Positions 62,601-64,000 of a DNA stretch of 64,000 nucleotides are shown here, one piece after another. The stretch lies in NCBI GenBank assembly GCA_965112735.1, contig OZ218953.1, positions 4,402,001 to 4,466,000 on the forward strand, given 5' to 3'. The translations under genes and the position numbers were made by a program. This DNA comes from Phaeosaccion multiseriatum (taxonomy: Eukaryota; Ochrophyta, other classes). Position 1 is the stretch's first letter. Every line of letters starts with the position of its first letter. The notes below the pieces were generated by a model, which was not told the origin of the DNA, made no database searches, and saw only the letters and a program-made list of their open reading frames with translations.

Positions 62601-63826
62601 CCCCCCCCCCTTCCCTCCTTCCTTGCTCCTTCTCCTCTTCCCCCCCCCTTCCCTCCGTCCTTGCTCCTTCTCCTCTTCCCCTCCCCTTCCCTCCGTCCTT
62701 GCTCCTTCTCCTCTTTCCCTCCCCTTCCCTCCTTCCTTGCTCCTTCTCCTCTTCCCCTGCCCTTCCCTCCTCCCTTGCTCCTTCTCCTCTTTCCCTCCCC
62801 TTCCCTCCTTCCTTGCTCCTTAACCTCTTCCCCTCCCCTTCCCTCCTTCCTTGCTCCTTCTCCTCTTTCCCTCCCTTTCCGCTCCCCTTCCCTCCGTCCT
62901 TGCTCCTTCTCCTCTTTCCCTCCCCTTCCCTCCGCCCTTGCTCCTTCTCCTCTCCCCCCCCCCTTCCCTCCTTCCTTGCTCCTTCTCCTCTTCCCCTCCC
63001 CTTCCCTCCGTCCTTGCTCCTTCTCCTCTTTCCCTCCCCTTCCCTCCGCCCTTGCTCCTTCTCCTCTTTCCCTCCCCTTCCCTCCGTCCTTGCTCCTTCT
63101 CCTCTCCCCCCCCCTTGCCTACCATTCCTCTCCCCTTCCCTCCGTCCTTGTTCCTTCTCCCCTTCCCCTCCCCTTCCCCTCCTTGCATGCGTTGCACGTG
63201 TGGTGATTGCTTCATGTGTCTCACCAGGACTACAGCGGCGGCTTCGACATTGGCGTATCCCTACATGCTTGCGGCCCCGCTACGGACTTGACCCACCGCC
63301 GCTGTCTGCAGGCCCGCGCAGCGTACGTGCTCTGCCCGTGCTGTGTGGGGAAGGTGAAGTACGCCGAGAAGGTACGTCGGTTGATTCTGCGTCGGTTGGT
63401 TTTCTTGCTTGTTCTTTTGTTGCGTTGTTTGCCTTGTGGTCTTGCTGCCTTGTCGCTGCAATGTTGTGTATGCTGTGCGGCTAGGTGCGGCCCAAGTGCT
63501 GCAAGCAGAGGGTGATGTTCTGACTCACACACACACATCTGATCCACCTCCAACCCTCAGTCCCTCTGACACACACATACAGAGAGAGAAGAGATAGAGA
63601 CAGGGAGTCTTCTTCCCCTGCTACCCACCCCGCCCATGTCATCGTGCCCACTTTCTCACTGCCCCTCCCCCCGCCACCCCCATGCGTACCCCGCACCCCC
63701 CGCTCCTCCTCCTCCTCTGACGCATCACGTCCTCACTACTGTTCCACTGTTCCACCTCCTGTCCCCCCCCGCCTTCCCCCCCTGCTCCTCCTCCTCTTCT
63801 GATGCGATCAACATCACAACTGAATC

Positions 63827-63857
<31 letters not shown>

Positions 63858-64000
63858 TCTGTGATGCCATCAAATCAATCAAAAACATTTGACACAATCC
63901 GGAGCAGAATCGTCAGGCGCACGCACGCCAGCACCAGTGGATGAGGGCTCAGCAGATGGAGGCGGAGGAGGAGGTTCAGCCAGACCATGTGTCTCTACCG
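59664..64000 (+). CDS. GSTCD-like SAM-dependent methyltransferase-domain protein (partial, runs off window)
   Basis: Exons 59664-59984, 60116-60439, 60824-61060, 61780-61860 and 63228-63371 are all phase 0 and give 369 residues. The 3' exons lie beyond or near the window edge; a piece opening after 63939 may be one. The domain matches GSTCD-type proteins: the SAM-binding motif VRCVEFCGGTGHFAVVAAAL, DTDFILMDQK, an ESLDMARERVEKAQLRNVFI helix-strand, then GFDIGVSLHACGPATDLTHR and YVLCPCCVGK. The N-terminal part (107 + 108 residues) is weakly conserved and has Ala, Gly and Lys/Glu-rich tracts, so the start at 59664 is a guess; another Met lies at 59772. Function and substrate are unknown for the family; an RNA substrate is possible. 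Confidence 0.75.
61139..61392 (+). repeat. (CAGG)n array in the GSTCD-like gene
   Basis: GGCAGGCAGGCAGG tetranucleotides with GTAGACAGGGTGG interruptions lie in intron 3 (61061-61779). They are followed at 61430-61530 by a second array of CTGTACTGTAACTGTA-type units. Confidence 0.9.
62040..63190 (+). repeat. ~38-bp minisatellite in intron 4 of the GSTCD-like gene
   Basis: About thirty units of GCTCCTTCTCCTCTTTCCCT followed by CCCCTTCCCTCCTTCCTT, with many single-base variants, fill most of a 1367-base intron (61861-63227). Open frames through it on the plus strand are repeat artefacts. Confidence 0.92.

Noticed and set aside
61740-63484. Long plus-strand frames of Ser/Pro/Leu repeats
   Set aside because: They run through the 38-bp minisatellite and contradict the clean methyltransferase exon borders at 61860 and 63228.

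Overview
This is nuclear DNA from a photosynthetic eukaryote, most likely an ochrophyte (stramenopile) alga with a red-derived secondary plastid. Three proteins begin with a signal peptide that leads into an A-F-x-P-type junction, the plastid-import signature of that group: a rubredoxin, a thylakoid pentapeptide protein and a drug/metabolite transporter. A tocopherol-cyclase-like gene and an RWP-RK factor fit the same picture. Genes for radial-spoke protein 14, a tubulin-ligase-like enzyme and a CKK-domain (CAMSAP) protein suggest a lineage that builds, or recently built, flagella. I cannot name the species. I saw no rRNA, tRNA, CRISPR array or intact transposon.

I read sixteen genes, with exons joined by hand at GT/AG sites. 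Each complete multi-exon model closes in frame, but none has transcript support. From left to right: FHA-forkhead factor (-), plastid rubredoxin (-), CAMSAP-like protein (+), RWP-RK factor (+), Vip1/BPA1-type RRM protein (-), tocopherol-cyclase-like protein (-), RSPH14 (+), epsin (-), pyruvate kinase (+), EamA transporter (-), membrane-anchored kinase-like protein (+), TL17-type lumenal pentapeptide protein (-), TTL-family ligase (+), TFIIF beta (-), a 28-exon RCC1-repeat/TRP-like membrane protein (+), and a GSTCD-type methyltransferase (+) that runs off the right edge. From 20 kb to 58 kb the strand flips at every gene, so neighbours share short divergent promoters (about 135-350 bp) or converge on short 3' gaps.

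The DNA between and inside genes is very rich in simple repeats. Introns carry (CTCA)n, (CCCT)n, (CTCTGT)n, (CA)n, (GT)n and longer minisatellites, and coding exons carry poly-Asn, Gly, Gln, Glu and Pro-rich expansions. A GC-rich foldback repeat lies at 2.73-3.11 kb, with a fragment at 10.6 kb.

The genes do not form one pathway. Loose themes are plastid function (rubredoxin, TL17-like, tocopherol-cyclase-like, transporter), microtubules and cilia (CAMSAP, RSPH14, TTL), and transcription (FHA-forkhead, RWP-RK, TFIIF beta). The most novel item is the secreted-RCC1 plus TRP-like membrane protein, whose reading frame needs a 5-base microexon.
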